A stretch of DNA of 64,000 nt from UBA4292 sp002395865. GTDB lineage: Bacteria; Bacillota; Clostridia; Lachnospirales; Lachnospiraceae. The notes beneath the pieces were generated by a model. It was not told the origin of the DNA, did not search any database, and saw only the letters and a list, made by a program, of their open reading frames with translations. The stretch is from contig CAMNBU010000006.1 of assembly GCA_946533395.1 (NCBI GenBank), positions 18,190 to 82,189 on the forward strand, written 5' to 3'. Both the position numbers and the translations under genes were made by a program. Of the stretch, positions 1-7,536 are shown in pieces; positions within the stretch are counted from its first letter, which is position 1, and each line of letters starts with the position of its first letter.

Positions 1-1052
1 ATAATATTTATCGCGTCCGCGTCGAGCACCAGCGGTATCTCGAGCTCTCTGAGAAGCGTTATGAGCTCGCTCACGGCCTGGCCTCCCGTCGAGAGCCCCG
101 GCCCCACCAGCGCCGCGTCCGCGGTATTTATCGTCTCCGAATTCTCCGTATCTGTCCTGTAGACCGCCTCCGGAAGAGCCGTCTGGATGATGATCCTGTT
201 CTCCTCGGGGCTCGATATGTACACGAGACCCGTGCCCGAACGGTAGCAGGCCTCACCGCACAGAAGCGCCGCACCGGCCATACCGGGACTGCCCGCGCGT
301 ATGAAAACGCGGCCGAATGTGCCCTTATTGCCCGAGATATCGCGCTCCGGCAACTGAAGGAGGCACTCCCCGTCGAGAACAGTCACCGGCTCGGATATGC
401 CTGCGGCTTCCGGCCTGATAAAACCGATATCCTCAACTATCACCTCGCCGCACAGCTTCCGGCCCGGATGCAGTATGTGCGCGGGTTTCAGATAGCCGAA
501 GGTCACCGTCACATCCGCTCGGAAAGCTCCTCCGAGCACCATGCCGGTGTCCGTGGCTACGCCCGAGGGCACGTCTATCGAGAGCTTGAAGCTGTCGAGC
601 GCGTTGGCCGCGGTTATCAGGCGCGCATGCACCCCGTCGATCTCCCGCGAGAGGCCGATACCGAATATGGCATCCACTATGACATCCGCCCCGAGAAGCA
701 CTCCCCTGATGTCCGGGAGGTCGTTTATGTCGCGAAGGCTTATGATGTCGATACCGCTTAAAAGCTCCATCTGCTTTATCCACAGACCGCTCGCCTTCTC
801 CTCGTCGCCCACGGCAATGACGCTGACCAGATATCCCCTCTCCGAGAGCATTCTCGAAAGAGCCAGACCGTCGCCGCCGTTATTGCCCGTGCCGCAGAGC
901 ACGACGATGCAGGCCGACTGGTCGAAGCGGCCGATTATCTGCTTCTCGCAGGCTCTTGCCGCCCTCTCCATCAGCTCCATACCCGTTATTCCGTATTCCT
1001 GCGTAGCCTCATCAAGCCTTCTGGCCTGATCTGCATTCAGACAGAGCTTCAT
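1..1052 (-). CDS. nnr: bifunctional NAD(P)H-hydrate epimerase/dehydratase, 3' end outside window
   Basis: Repairs hydrated nicotinamide cofactors (NADHX/NADPHX): an N-terminal YjeF-type epimerase interconverts the epimers and a C-terminal ribokinase-like domain dehydrates them using ADP or ATP. I translated this frame by hand; it is open from the ATG at 1052 to the window edge, about 350 residues. The epimerase motif GTGNNGGDG lies near residues 54-62, followed by DAIFGIGL and IDVPSG. The dehydratase domain begins near residue 220 and shows a GPGLS motif and LDADA close to the edge. Full-length relatives are about 500 residues, so roughly a third is missing here. It starts 22 bp after rex, which suggests co-transcription and links cofactor repair to redox sensing. 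The ribosome site (GGGGGT) is weak. Confidence 0.93.
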   Translation of the reverse strand, partial: MKLCLNADQARRLDEATQEYGITGMELMERAARACEKQIIGRFDQSACIVVLCGTGNNGGDGLALSRMLSERGYLVSVIAVGDEEKASGLWIKQMELLSGIDIISLRDINDLPDIRGVLLGADVIVDAIFGIGLSREIDGVHARLITAANALDSFKLSIDVPSGVATDTGMVLGGAFRADVTVTFGYLKPAHILHPGRKLCGEVIVEDIGFIRPEAAGISEPVTVLDGECLLQLPERDISGNKGTFGRVFIRAGSPGMAGAALLCGEACYRSGTGLVYISSPEENRIIIQTALPEAVYRTDTENSETINTADAALVGPGLSTGGQAVSELITLLRELEIPLVLDADAINI

Positions 1053-1074
1053 ATCATACCCCCGCACCCAGGTC

Positions 1075-1704
1075 TCAAGCCTCTTCCATCGCGTAGCTGA
1101 GCTTCATAAGGCTCTCCGAAAGATGAACATTCTCCACCACGACACCCTTCGGTACATCGAGGTCGGTGTGTGAGAAGTTCCAGATAGCCTTTATGCCCTT
1201 GTCGCAGAGCCTCTTCGCCACCTCGGGAGCACCCGTCTTCGGTATCGCGAGGACCGCGATCTCAACCTCATGGGTGTCCATGTACTCCTCTATATCCTCC
1301 ATGGCGTAGGTCTCTATATCCCTGACATTCTTCTTGCCCACCAGCTCCGGGTTCTTGTCGAAAAGGGCCGTGATATTAAATCCTCTCTTCTCGAAATTCG
1401 CGTAGCCGGCCAGAGCGCGGCCTAAGTTGCCGGCTCCTATAACTATCATATTGTGGACCCGATCCAGGCCAAGAAGCCTGGCGATCTCCGCATAAAGCGT
1501 GGGCACATGATACCCGTAGCCCTGCTGGCCGAAGCCTCCGAAATGATTCAGATCCTGTCTGATCTGAGATGATGTCACCTTCATCCTCTCGGAGAGCTCG
1601 TTTGAGGAGATCCTCTCCACTCCCTCCTCCAAAAGCTCTCCCAAATATCTGTAATACCTCGGCAGTCTTGTGATGACCGCCTGGGGCACGTCCCTTCGAT
1701 CCAT
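1075..1704 (-). CDS. rex: redox-sensing transcriptional repressor Rex
   Basis: Rex senses the NADH/NAD+ ratio; NADH binding releases it from DNA and derepresses fermentation and anaerobic respiration genes. The 209-residue protein has the usual two parts: an N-terminal winged helix (residues 1-80, with the SSQIRQDLNHFGGFGQQGYGY region typical of Rex) and a Rossmann domain with GAGNLGRAL near residue 92. The C-terminal helix (LMKLSYAM) is the domain-swap segment of the family. Length is normal. A candidate promoter with a Rex-type operator lies directly upstream, so autoregulation is likely. It is followed 22 bp later by nnr. Confidence 0.97.
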   Translation of the reverse strand: MDRRDVPQAVITRLPRYYRYLGELLEEGVERISSNELSERMKVTSSQIRQDLNHFGGFGQQGYGYHVPTLYAEIARLLGLDRVHNMIVIGAGNLGRALAGYANFEKRGFNITALFDKNPELVGKKNVRDIETYAMEDIEEYMDTHEVEIAVLAIPKTGAPEVAKRLCDKGIKAIWNFSHTDLDVPKGVVVENVHLSESLMKLSYAMEEA

Positions 1705-1726
1705 GTCATTTTCCTTTCTGAAATAA

Positions 1727-1775
1727 AATCCCCCGACATTGTTATTATAATAACAATGTCGGGGGATTATGTCAA
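1727..1775 (-). promoter_or_regulatory. rex promoter overlapped by a Rex-type operator in a perfect 42-bp palindrome
   Basis: Bases 1727-1768 form an uninterrupted perfect palindrome. Its core TTGTTATTATAATAACAA (1739-1756) matches the Rex site pattern TTGTTA-N6-TAACAA. Read on the minus strand, TTGACA (1775-1770), a 17-bp gap and TATTAT (1752-1747) form a near-consensus promoter whose -10 box lies inside the operator, about 40 bp before the rex start codon. Rex binding would block its own promoter. The outer arms (CCCCCGACA/TGTCGGGGG, then ATTTTATTT on the minus strand) also make an intrinsic-terminator shape for transcripts arriving from the upstream methylase gene. Confidence 0.85.
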
Positions 1776-1964
1776 GATGGGGTTTTAGGCGAGTGATCGT
1801 CTGAATGATCGTCGTTTGAAGCTAATATAATAAACTCTTCTCTTTTCTCGAGCACAATCATATTTCCCAAAAAAACACAGTCACCAGACCAGCTTTTTAG
1901 GCATAATTGCACGGATATCCGCTTTAATCAAATACCTTCATTTCGCGTTTTTCCTTACCCTTCC

Positions 1965-2822
1965 TTACCATGTTAGCAACAATTGGTCATCAACTATCTT
2001 ATCCTTCATTTCCTTTCCGGTATTCTGAAGACGATCTATCATTGATGTACCGCAATTTACATAGAGTTTTCTTTCAAACAAACCATCTGGCGGTGTAACT
2101 GAAATGTCTTTTTTCTTTGAGTCTCTCATTCCATTTATTGAGAGAATTACTTTGGCTCCACGTTTTTTACATTCCTCAATCTTTCGCCATAAAGTATCAA
2201 CGTTGAAATTCTGCGCTCCATATATAATGCTCTGTGAATGTGTATAAGGTGGATCACAATATACAACATCTCCATTACCCGGTTTATCCATTGCTTCCAC
2301 ATAACTTTCACAAGCAAAATCTACTTTTTGTAGCAGCGTATTCCATTCGTCTATGCGGCTTTCAAATGTATCTGGCTGTATTGGCTTATGCGGGCCTCTG
2401 GGAGTACTCATATATCCATCAGCTTTTCTAAATCGTATCACCCCGGAATAGCAAGTACGCGAGAGCAATAGAAAATCATATGGATTATGCCTCTGATTAA
2501 ACCTGTCTTTAATCTCATCATACTTTACAACGGGGTCTAAATAATACTCAGATATTTCTTTTCTATAATACTCCGTTAAAGATTTGGGATCGTTTTTTGT
2601 TATATCAAAGATTTCAATCAAAAAAGGCAATATGTCACTACCATATGCGTGCTTCATATGTGGAAACATCTCTGATCTATCAGCCGAAAGCAATTCCGCC
2701 AATACTGCGCCACTTCCTAAAAACGGCTCATAATAGTCATTGAAAGTCTCGGGCATGTATGAAATAATCGTTCTAGCAAAACGTTGTTTATTACCTATCC
2801 ATTTTAGTAATGCTGGTACCAT
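1965..2822 (-). CDS. type II DNA adenine-N6 methyltransferase, Dam/D12 class
   Basis: Methylates adenine in the recognition site of the neighbouring endonuclease and so protects host DNA. The 285-residue protein starts with KWIGNKQRFARTI and EPFLGSGAVLAEL, the S-adenosylmethionine binding motif of the D12 (MboI/DpnII/EcoRV/Dam) class, and has the catalytic DPPY motif near residue 190 followed by TH. Length is normal for the class (about 270-300). It is divergent from the C-protein and endonuclease genes, with C-boxes between. Base composition is clearly more AT-rich than the flanking rex and peptidase genes, which suggests acquisition. The recognition sequence cannot be read from the protein. 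Confidence 0.93.
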   Translation of the reverse strand: MVPALLKWIGNKQRFARTIISYMPETFNDYYEPFLGSGAVLAELLSADRSEMFPHMKHAYGSDILPFLIEIFDITKNDPKSLTEYYRKEISEYYLDPVVKYDEIKDRFNQRHNPYDFLLLSRTCYSGVIRFRKADGYMSTPRGPHKPIQPDTFESRIDEWNTLLQKVDFACESYVEAMDKPGNGDVVYCDPPYTHSQSIIYGAQNFNVDTLWRKIEECKKRGAKVILSINGMRDSKKKDISVTPPDGLFERKLYVNCGTSMIDRLQNTGKEMKDKIVDDQLLLTW

Positions 2823-2840
2823 AATAATGCGCCCCTGTGT

Positions 2841-2883
2841 AACTCATAGTCTGTTGACTTAAAGTCTACTTAACTATTATAAT
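2841..2883 (+). promoter_or_regulatory. C-box operators and promoter of the restriction operon
   Basis: GACTTAAAGTC (2856-2866) is a perfect GACT-N3-AGTC C-box, and ACTCATAGTC (2842-2851) is a diverged second box four bases upstream. The promoter TTGACT (2854-2859), 18 bp, TATAAT (2878-2883) overlaps the perfect box at its -35. In known C-protein systems (PvuII, BamHI types) the controller binds such paired boxes, first activating and later repressing its own operon. Transcription would start near 2890 and give a very short leader. Confidence 0.8.
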
Positions 2884-2908
2884 GTATAAAATATGGAGGT
2901 GTCAAGAT

Positions 2909-3142
2909 ATGAACTCAAATATTTTGTCTGCATACGGCTCTACCATAAGAAAATATCGTCTATCGCGGAATGTGTCTCAAGAAGGCTTTGCTGATCTGTG
3001 TGGGCTACACCGTACATATATCAGCGATGTTGAACTTGGAAAAAGAAATGTATCTTTGGCAAATATAGAAAAAATGGCAAAGGCCCTTGATATAAGAATT
3101 TCAGAACTTTTTAAGGAGGTTGAGGACAATGATTGCTTTTAA
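2909..3142 (+). CDS. restriction-modification controller (C) protein, XRE-family HTH
   Basis: Small helix-turn-helix regulator that times endonuclease expression after the methylase. I start it at the ATG at 2909 (77 residues) because GGAGG (2895-2899) sits at proper distance; an in-frame ATG at 2882 lies inside the -10 box and has no ribosome site. The HTH spans residues 10-65, with RKYRLSRNVSQEGFADLCGL and the recognition helix HRTYISDVELGKRN, typical of C proteins. Its 3' end overlaps the endonuclease start by 14 bp, so the two are translationally coupled. Confidence 0.92.
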   Translation: MNSNILSAYGSTIRKYRLSRNVSQEGFADLCGLHRTYISDVELGKRNVSLANIEKMAKALDIRISELFKEVEDNDCF

Positions 3143-3971
3143 GGAATTCGAAAAAGAGCCAACAGAATTTTGGGCATTTATACGGTTTGTTTCAGAAACC
3201 CTTGGGTATTCAAAACGAGAAGCACATATAGTAAAAGATTACACCTATGATGAGATATCTAAAATTTGCCGTAAGTATCGTGTTAATGCATCTGACGATC
3301 TCGTTAATAAGGCGGTCACTTATTCTCGAATGAGAGCTAATATGCTCAACCACTTCGTTGAATCCATGTTAATGGACGCGCAAGAAGCGAATAAAGAATT
3401 TTTGGAATGGGTACAATTACATCGTCTCCACAACTATATGTGTAAACTTCCACTAAATAAGCAAAAAGGTGAAATGCATCAGACCGCCTTCTTCACTGCC
3501 ATAATAAACATCATTGCAGAAAAGACAATACGTGAAATCACCGGCAATATAAATGAATTAGGATTTGATGATGATCCTCGGAATCTTACTTACATCTGGG
3601 ATAATGAACGCCGTATCATCGGTGCTACCTCCAGAAGATTTGATGGGGCATACCCGAATACCGAAAGTCCAAAACTTGTTTGGGAAATAAAGGAATACTA
3701 CTATAACAAATCTTTTGGCAGCCGTATTGCAGACGGCGTTTATGAAACGCAACTTGACGGCTTTGAATTTAACGAAATTTATAACCGAACAGATCATAAA
3801 GTATATCATGTCCTTTTTATTGATGCCTATCATACCTGGTGGGATTTAGGAAAGTCTTACCTTTGCAGATTGGTAGATGCACTTAACAGTGGTGTTGTAG
3901 ATGAGGTAATTGTTGGGCGAGAAGTATTAACTCGCTGGCCTGAGTTATTACGATCCATTATTTTAGGCTAA
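3129..3971 (+). CDS. type II restriction endonuclease, PD-(D/E)XK-like
   Basis: Inferred partner nuclease of the methylase at 1965-2822. The ATG at 3129 follows AAGGAGG (3113-3119) and gives 280 residues; a TTG nine bases upstream would lie against the ribosome site. I do not recognise a named family, but residues 172-188 read FDGAY (D172) then VWEIKEYY (E186, K188), which is the D...ExK layout of a PD-(D/E)XK active site. Nearby KSFGSRIADGVYETQLDG resembles the region after the active site in several type II enzymes. It follows the C protein in the same operon with a 14-bp overlap and shares its AT-rich composition. Site specificity is unknown. Confidence 0.78.
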   Translation: MIAFKEFEKEPTEFWAFIRFVSETLGYSKREAHIVKDYTYDEISKICRKYRVNASDDLVNKAVTYSRMRANMLNHFVESMLMDAQEANKEFLEWVQLHRLHNYMCKLPLNKQKGEMHQTAFFTAIINIIAEKTIREITGNINELGFDDDPRNLTYIWDNERRIIGATSRRFDGAYPNTESPKLVWEIKEYYYNKSFGSRIADGVYETQLDGFEFNEIYNRTDHKVYHVLFIDAYHTWWDLGKSYLCRLVDALNSGVVDEVIVGREVLTRWPELLRSIILG

Positions 3972-4005
3972 CACTACAATAAACAGAGTTTATATATTCT
4001 ATTAT

Positions 4006-4059
4006 AAGTTTCCCAATCCGCCAGATTATACTATACACTCCCAACAGACTGGGAAACTA
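4006..4059. repeat. inverted repeat before the Abi_2 remnant
   Basis: AGTTTCCCA (4007-4015) and TGGGAAACT (4050-4058) are perfect 9-bp inverted repeats separated by 34 bases. They lie between the endonuclease stop and the truncated Abi_2 frame, at the point where the missing 5' part of that gene would have been. They may mark a rearrangement junction or simply form a hairpin. Confidence 0.5.
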
Positions 4060-4063
4060 ATAT

Positions 4064-4447
4064 TTGAATACCGCCTCCGATACCAACCGCGAACTCGTTT
4101 ATAAATATATCTACACTTTGAAAGATCTCAGAAATGCCATAGCCCACAATTCCGTTGTTTTCGACACCCGCTTTCGCAACATCGATCCTTCCAAGGCAAT
4201 GAAAAAATGTCTTGAACAGGAAATATCCCTGCCCTATGTAAATTTTAAAACGATTGGGGATTATATAATACTCATGAGCTACTGTCTGAAGATTCTTGGC
4301 GTAGCCAAACACGAGATAAAAGCATTTATCAGAGAATATGAAAGAATAACAGATGACTACCGAAAAGCCGTCAATCACGATGTGGCAAAAATGGTCATTC
4401 ATCCGGAATTATCAAACCGAATGGAACTTCTTAAAAATTACATTTAA
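4064..4447 (+). pseudogene. Abi_2 (AbiD/AbiF-type) abortive infection gene, 5'-truncated remnant
   Basis: The frame encodes about 127 residues resembling only the C-terminal part of Abi_2 proteins, which are normally near 300 residues. Residues 11-35 contain KDLRNAIAHNSVVFDTRF, the conserved RN-x3-H HEPN-type motif of these phage-defence proteins. There is no good start: the first codon is a TTG right after an in-frame TAA (4058-4060) with no ribosome site, and no N-terminal half is visible upstream. I read it as a decayed defence gene next to an intact restriction system. A short expressed fragment cannot be excluded. Confidence 0.72.
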
Positions 4448-4521
4448 CTATTGATTCTTCTCAGACAGTATTGTATACTGTACCCAGCAATTGGGGTATA
4501 TGTTTGCGGACATATACTTGG

Positions 4522-4556
4522 CAGGAGGCTGACGCAAGTCGGCCTCCTGTCTTTTT
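4522..4556 (+). terminator. rho-independent terminator after the restriction/Abi_2 region
   Basis: A 12-bp stem, 4522-4533 with 4538-4549 (CAGGAGGC outer arm, one T-G pair), is closed by a GCAA tetraloop and followed by TCTTTTT. It is oriented for plus-strand transcripts. Confidence 0.85.
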
Positions 4557-4560
4557 GTGC

Positions 4561-4592
4561 AAAAACGAGCTCCGACTTTCAGGTCGGAGCTC
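4561..4592 (-). terminator. rho-independent terminator of the GH2-clostripain operon
   Basis: GAGCTCCGAC (4567-4576) pairs perfectly with GTCGGAGCTC (4583-4592). On the minus strand the stem is followed by GTTTTT. It lies 24 bp beyond the stop of the last gene of the minus-strand operon and faces the plus-strand terminator only 17 bp away. Confidence 0.85.
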
Positions 4593-4615
4593 ATCCACGA
4601 TTCTATCTACTCTTC

Positions 4616-5038
4616 CTACTTCCCCTCATAAAACTCCGTCGTGGTCTTGTTGGACTGTATGAGCACGGAGCTCTGGTTGAAGGTCTTTATCATATCCTTC
4701 GCGGCTGCGTGGACCGCGTCGATATCGGTGTCGCTTAAGTGGATCACGAGCGTGTACTCGGTAAATACCTTCTCACCGTCGATCCAGCCGCCGTTTGCCT
4801 CCTGTATCGTGTAGCCGCCGAAGTGCTTGAGCAGAATGGCCTCGGCCTGCTGCTTCGCCTCCTCCGGTGGAAACACAGGCTGCACGGTATCCTTGTCATT
4901 CGTGCCCAGATAGAGCACGTACTGTGTGTCCTCCCTCTTCCCGCAGCTGCTTTTGCAGGTGATGATGAGCGCTGCGGCGGCAAGCGCCACGGCGATCAAT
5001 GATATTATGAATGTGATTACCGGCAGTTTTTTAGCCAT
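4616..5038 (-). CDS. small membrane-anchored protein, DUF3574-like
   Basis: 140 residues. One hydrophobic segment (about residues 5-27, followed by CKSSCGKRE) anchors the protein or serves as a signal; the remaining ~110 residues are predicted outside. That domain resembles DUF3574: it opens with YVLYLGTNDKD, has the GGWIDGEKVFTEYTLVI core near residues 80-98, and ends with an alpha/beta segment. No catalytic motif is known for the family. It is the last gene of an operon, 16 bp after the clostripain-family peptidase, so it may be a partner or substrate of that enzyme; this is only inferred from position. Confidence 0.7.
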   Translation of the reverse strand: MAKKLPVITFIISLIAVALAAAALIITCKSSCGKREDTQYVLYLGTNDKDTVQPVFPPEEAKQQAEAILLKHFGGYTIQEANGGWIDGEKVFTEYTLVIHLSDTDIDAVHAAAKDMIKTFNQSSVLIQSNKTTTEFYEGK

Positions 5039-5054
5039 GCTTTTCTCCTTTCGG

Positions 5055-7520
5055 TCACTGGTTGATCGGCGGTGTCCAGTACTCGTTGTTGTAGAGGTCG
5101 GTCAGAAGATACGTGATCTTCGTGCCGCCGCCGACATCGGTATTGCTTATGAGCAGTCCTTCCTTGTACGAGAGCGGCTCGCCGAGAGTATAGCTGCTCT
5201 CATACGTGCCGTCGTAGCCGTAGTAGTCGCAGAGGAATACGATCTTCGCGCCCTCCTCGATCTGCGTGCAGGCCTTCGCCACGGTGTCGGTCTCGCCGTC
5301 CACATAGTCATATCTCGCTCCCGCGATATATCCGTCGGGATTGGCCGTGTCGAATACTATTATCAGGTTGCATCTGACTCCGTCCACCAGCGCGGGAACG
5401 CGGCCGGTAACGGTCACATCGGAGCCGTTCTTTGTCGTCATCTCGTAGTAGTATGCCACGGGCTGACCGTCGATGGAGAGCCATGTGTTGTCCGTGTCTC
5501 CGACGAGTCTTCCGTTCTCGAACTCATAAAGATTATCCAGTCCGAGATCGATATACCCCTCGCCGTCGTCATAGAACATATTGACCTGAAGGTCCTTTAT
5601 AAGCGCCCACTGATCGTCCGCAAGCTCAAGCAGGTGCCTTCCCTTCTCGTCGGTCGTCCATACCAGCTTCGAGGTATCGAACTGATTGGCAGCGATGTAC
5701 TGCGACAGGTCGTCCACATTTATATCATCCATGTAGCCCGCTGTGCTTCTGTCCAGGCCCGGCACGCTTCTGCCGCCGGTCAGGAAGGAGTTTATCAGGC
5801 TGCCCAGTATGTCTGCGCCGGAGATACCGCCGCTCTGCGAGTTGCCCGAGAGCGACTCCACGGGACTGTGTGTACCGCCCGCAGCCACCTGTCCGCCGGT
5901 CTCCACGCCCGCGAAGGCCTTTATGCAGCGGCCGTAGTCAGGCGTCATACCGATATCCGGGTAGGTCGACACCACCGAATCCACCCGGTTCGTCTTCTTG
6001 TAAGGGAAATAGATGGATATGCCGTAGGCATTCGTCATGTTGTCGGAGGTGCGGTTGTATTTTACCGCATAGAGCAGTGTGCTTATGAGCTTGTCGGCCT
6101 CGTCGGTCCCGACCTTCGACGCGAAGTTCACGAGGTCGATCTGGTCGATCCCTGATGAAGCCGCAAATTCTCTCGTGAGCGCTCTCGCGTCAGAGACCTT
6201 TCCGAAATCACTGCCCTTTATCATCTCGGCAGTATCCTCCGAAAATGCCATGAGCGTCGGGGGAACCGTCTGCGAAAGCTCGGCCAGATCCACTATCGAG
6301 AGCGTGGTCTGCTGTCCGCGGCATCTCCTCGCACACTCCTCCACGAAGCTGTCGATGATATTCTTACCGATCTCGACCGTGGGCTGCGAGGTGTTCTTTG
6401 AGAGCTCGGTGAGCCAGTCGGTGTAGTACCAGCCGATACCGGGCTCGGTCTCCTCAGAAGCGATCAGATAATCCGCGTAGTTAGAGCAGACCAGAGCGGT
6501 CTCGAGCGTAGCCATCAGGCACGCGTCAAATCCGATGAAATCGAACTTGGTACCCGCGTTCTTAAGCGCCTTGTTTATGTTCGTAAGGTTCATGGAACCG
6601 CTTCTCGCGAACTTCTCATCGTAGCCGTAGCCGGATACCGAGCCGCCGCCATGGTCCCAGAAGATGAGCATGTTTCTGTTTGCGGGATAATTCTTCGTGC
6701 AGTATTTTATAAATGATGTCAGGGTCGCGGGGTCGGTCATGGCCTTCGCGCCGTCATCTTCCACGAGCCTCTTCAGCTTGCCGCCCGAGATGAGATATAT
6801 CTGGTTCACGGAGCTGCTTATACCGCTCGTCTTCCACTGCCTGCAGCCGCCGGTGTAGAGCACGATCTTTATATTGTCGGACAGTGTTGCGTTGCACATC
6901 TCCGCGATGTCATTTGACGCCATTCCGCTCTTCGACTCGAGGTCGGTACCGCAGGTGTAGACCATTATGGTAATGGTATCCTTGCCTGAACCCTTGATGG
7001 TGGTGTACCTTTCGCGCGCGCCGTCTGCCACAGAAGTGTTGAGATTGCCCGTGTTCTTAAGTCCGCTGTCCCATGCGGATGCCGCAGACTGTGCGCTGCC
7101 GCCGGTAAATCCGAGAAGGCTCGCGATACCGCCGCCCTGCGGGCTCTGCTGGTTCTGCTGATTCTGCTGTGCGCTGCCGGGGTCGTCCACCAGCCCGCCC
7201 AGATCCGCGTTGTTCATAATATAGACAAGTACAACGATGATGAGCACGACCACGATAAGGGCAAGCACCATCTTGGCCGGTGTGAGCTTGATCGGAGCCC
7301 CACCGCCGAAGCCTCCGCCGAAACCCGCTCCCGAGGGTCTTCCGCCTCCGGAATGTCCTCTGCCGCCGCCCGAGGGAGCCGACGGACCCCTGCCCGCGCC
7401 GCTGTCCTGTCTGCTTTCGTAGCCGTCCGCGCGGCCCACGGGACCGCCGGTATTTACCTTTTCACCCTTGTGAACGCCCTTGCCGTTCGAGGTAACGTTT
7501 TTCTTACGTCCGTCTTCCAT
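5055..7520 (-). CDS. membrane-anchored clostripain-family (C11) cysteine peptidase
   Basis: 821 residues. Order: a glycine/serine-rich, positively charged N-terminal region (residues 1-75, cytosolic), one transmembrane helix (about 85-106, LALIVVVLIIVVLVYIM), a Gln/Ser linker, then the C11 peptidase domain from about residue 165. The catalytic His is in DHGGG (His290) and the catalytic Cys in GFDACLMA (Cys334), both intact. C11 enzymes cleave after Arg or Lys and often activate by self-cleavage. About 250 C-terminal residues form a separate region of unknown fold, with strands such as YYEMTTKNGSDVTVTGRVP. AAGGAGG supports the start. It lies 16 bp after the beta-galactosidase and 16 bp before the DUF3574-like gene. 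Confidence 0.9.
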   Translation of the reverse strand: MEDGRKKNVTSNGKGVHKGEKVNTGGPVGRADGYESRQDSGAGRGPSAPSGGGRGHSGGGRPSGAGFGGGFGGGAPIKLTPAKMVLALIVVVLIIVVLVYIMNNADLGGLVDDPGSAQQNQQNQQSPQGGGIASLLGFTGGSAQSAASAWDSGLKNTGNLNTSVADGARERYTTIKGSGKDTITIMVYTCGTDLESKSGMASNDIAEMCNATLSDNIKIVLYTGGCRQWKTSGISSSVNQIYLISGGKLKRLVEDDGAKAMTDPATLTSFIKYCTKNYPANRNMLIFWDHGGGSVSGYGYDEKFARSGSMNLTNINKALKNAGTKFDFIGFDACLMATLETALVCSNYADYLIASEETEPGIGWYYTDWLTELSKNTSQPTVEIGKNIIDSFVEECARRCRGQQTTLSIVDLAELSQTVPPTLMAFSEDTAEMIKGSDFGKVSDARALTREFAASSGIDQIDLVNFASKVGTDEADKLISTLLYAVKYNRTSDNMTNAYGISIYFPYKKTNRVDSVVSTYPDIGMTPDYGRCIKAFAGVETGGQVAAGGTHSPVESLSGNSQSGGISGADILGSLINSFLTGGRSVPGLDRSTAGYMDDINVDDLSQYIAANQFDTSKLVWTTDEKGRHLLELADDQWALIKDLQVNMFYDDGEGYIDLGLDNLYEFENGRLVGDTDNTWLSIDGQPVAYYYEMTTKNGSDVTVTGRVPALVDGVRCNLIIVFDTANPDGYIAGARYDYVDGETDTVAKACTQIEEGAKIVFLCDYYGYDGTYESSYTLGEPLSYKEGLLISNTDVGGGTKITYLLTDLYNNEYWTPPINQ

Positions 7521-7536
7521 TTTCCGAAAAACCTCC

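Noticed and set aside
1769..1964. Small gene between rex and the methylase
   Set aside because: AT-rich with a short repeated TGATCGTC only; no frame with a ribosome site. I see nothing else in it.
4926..6155. Long plus-strand open frame (over 400 codons) opposite the clostripain gene
   Set aside because: Shadow of a GC-rich real gene with intact catalytic motifs on the other strand; no ribosome site or domain.
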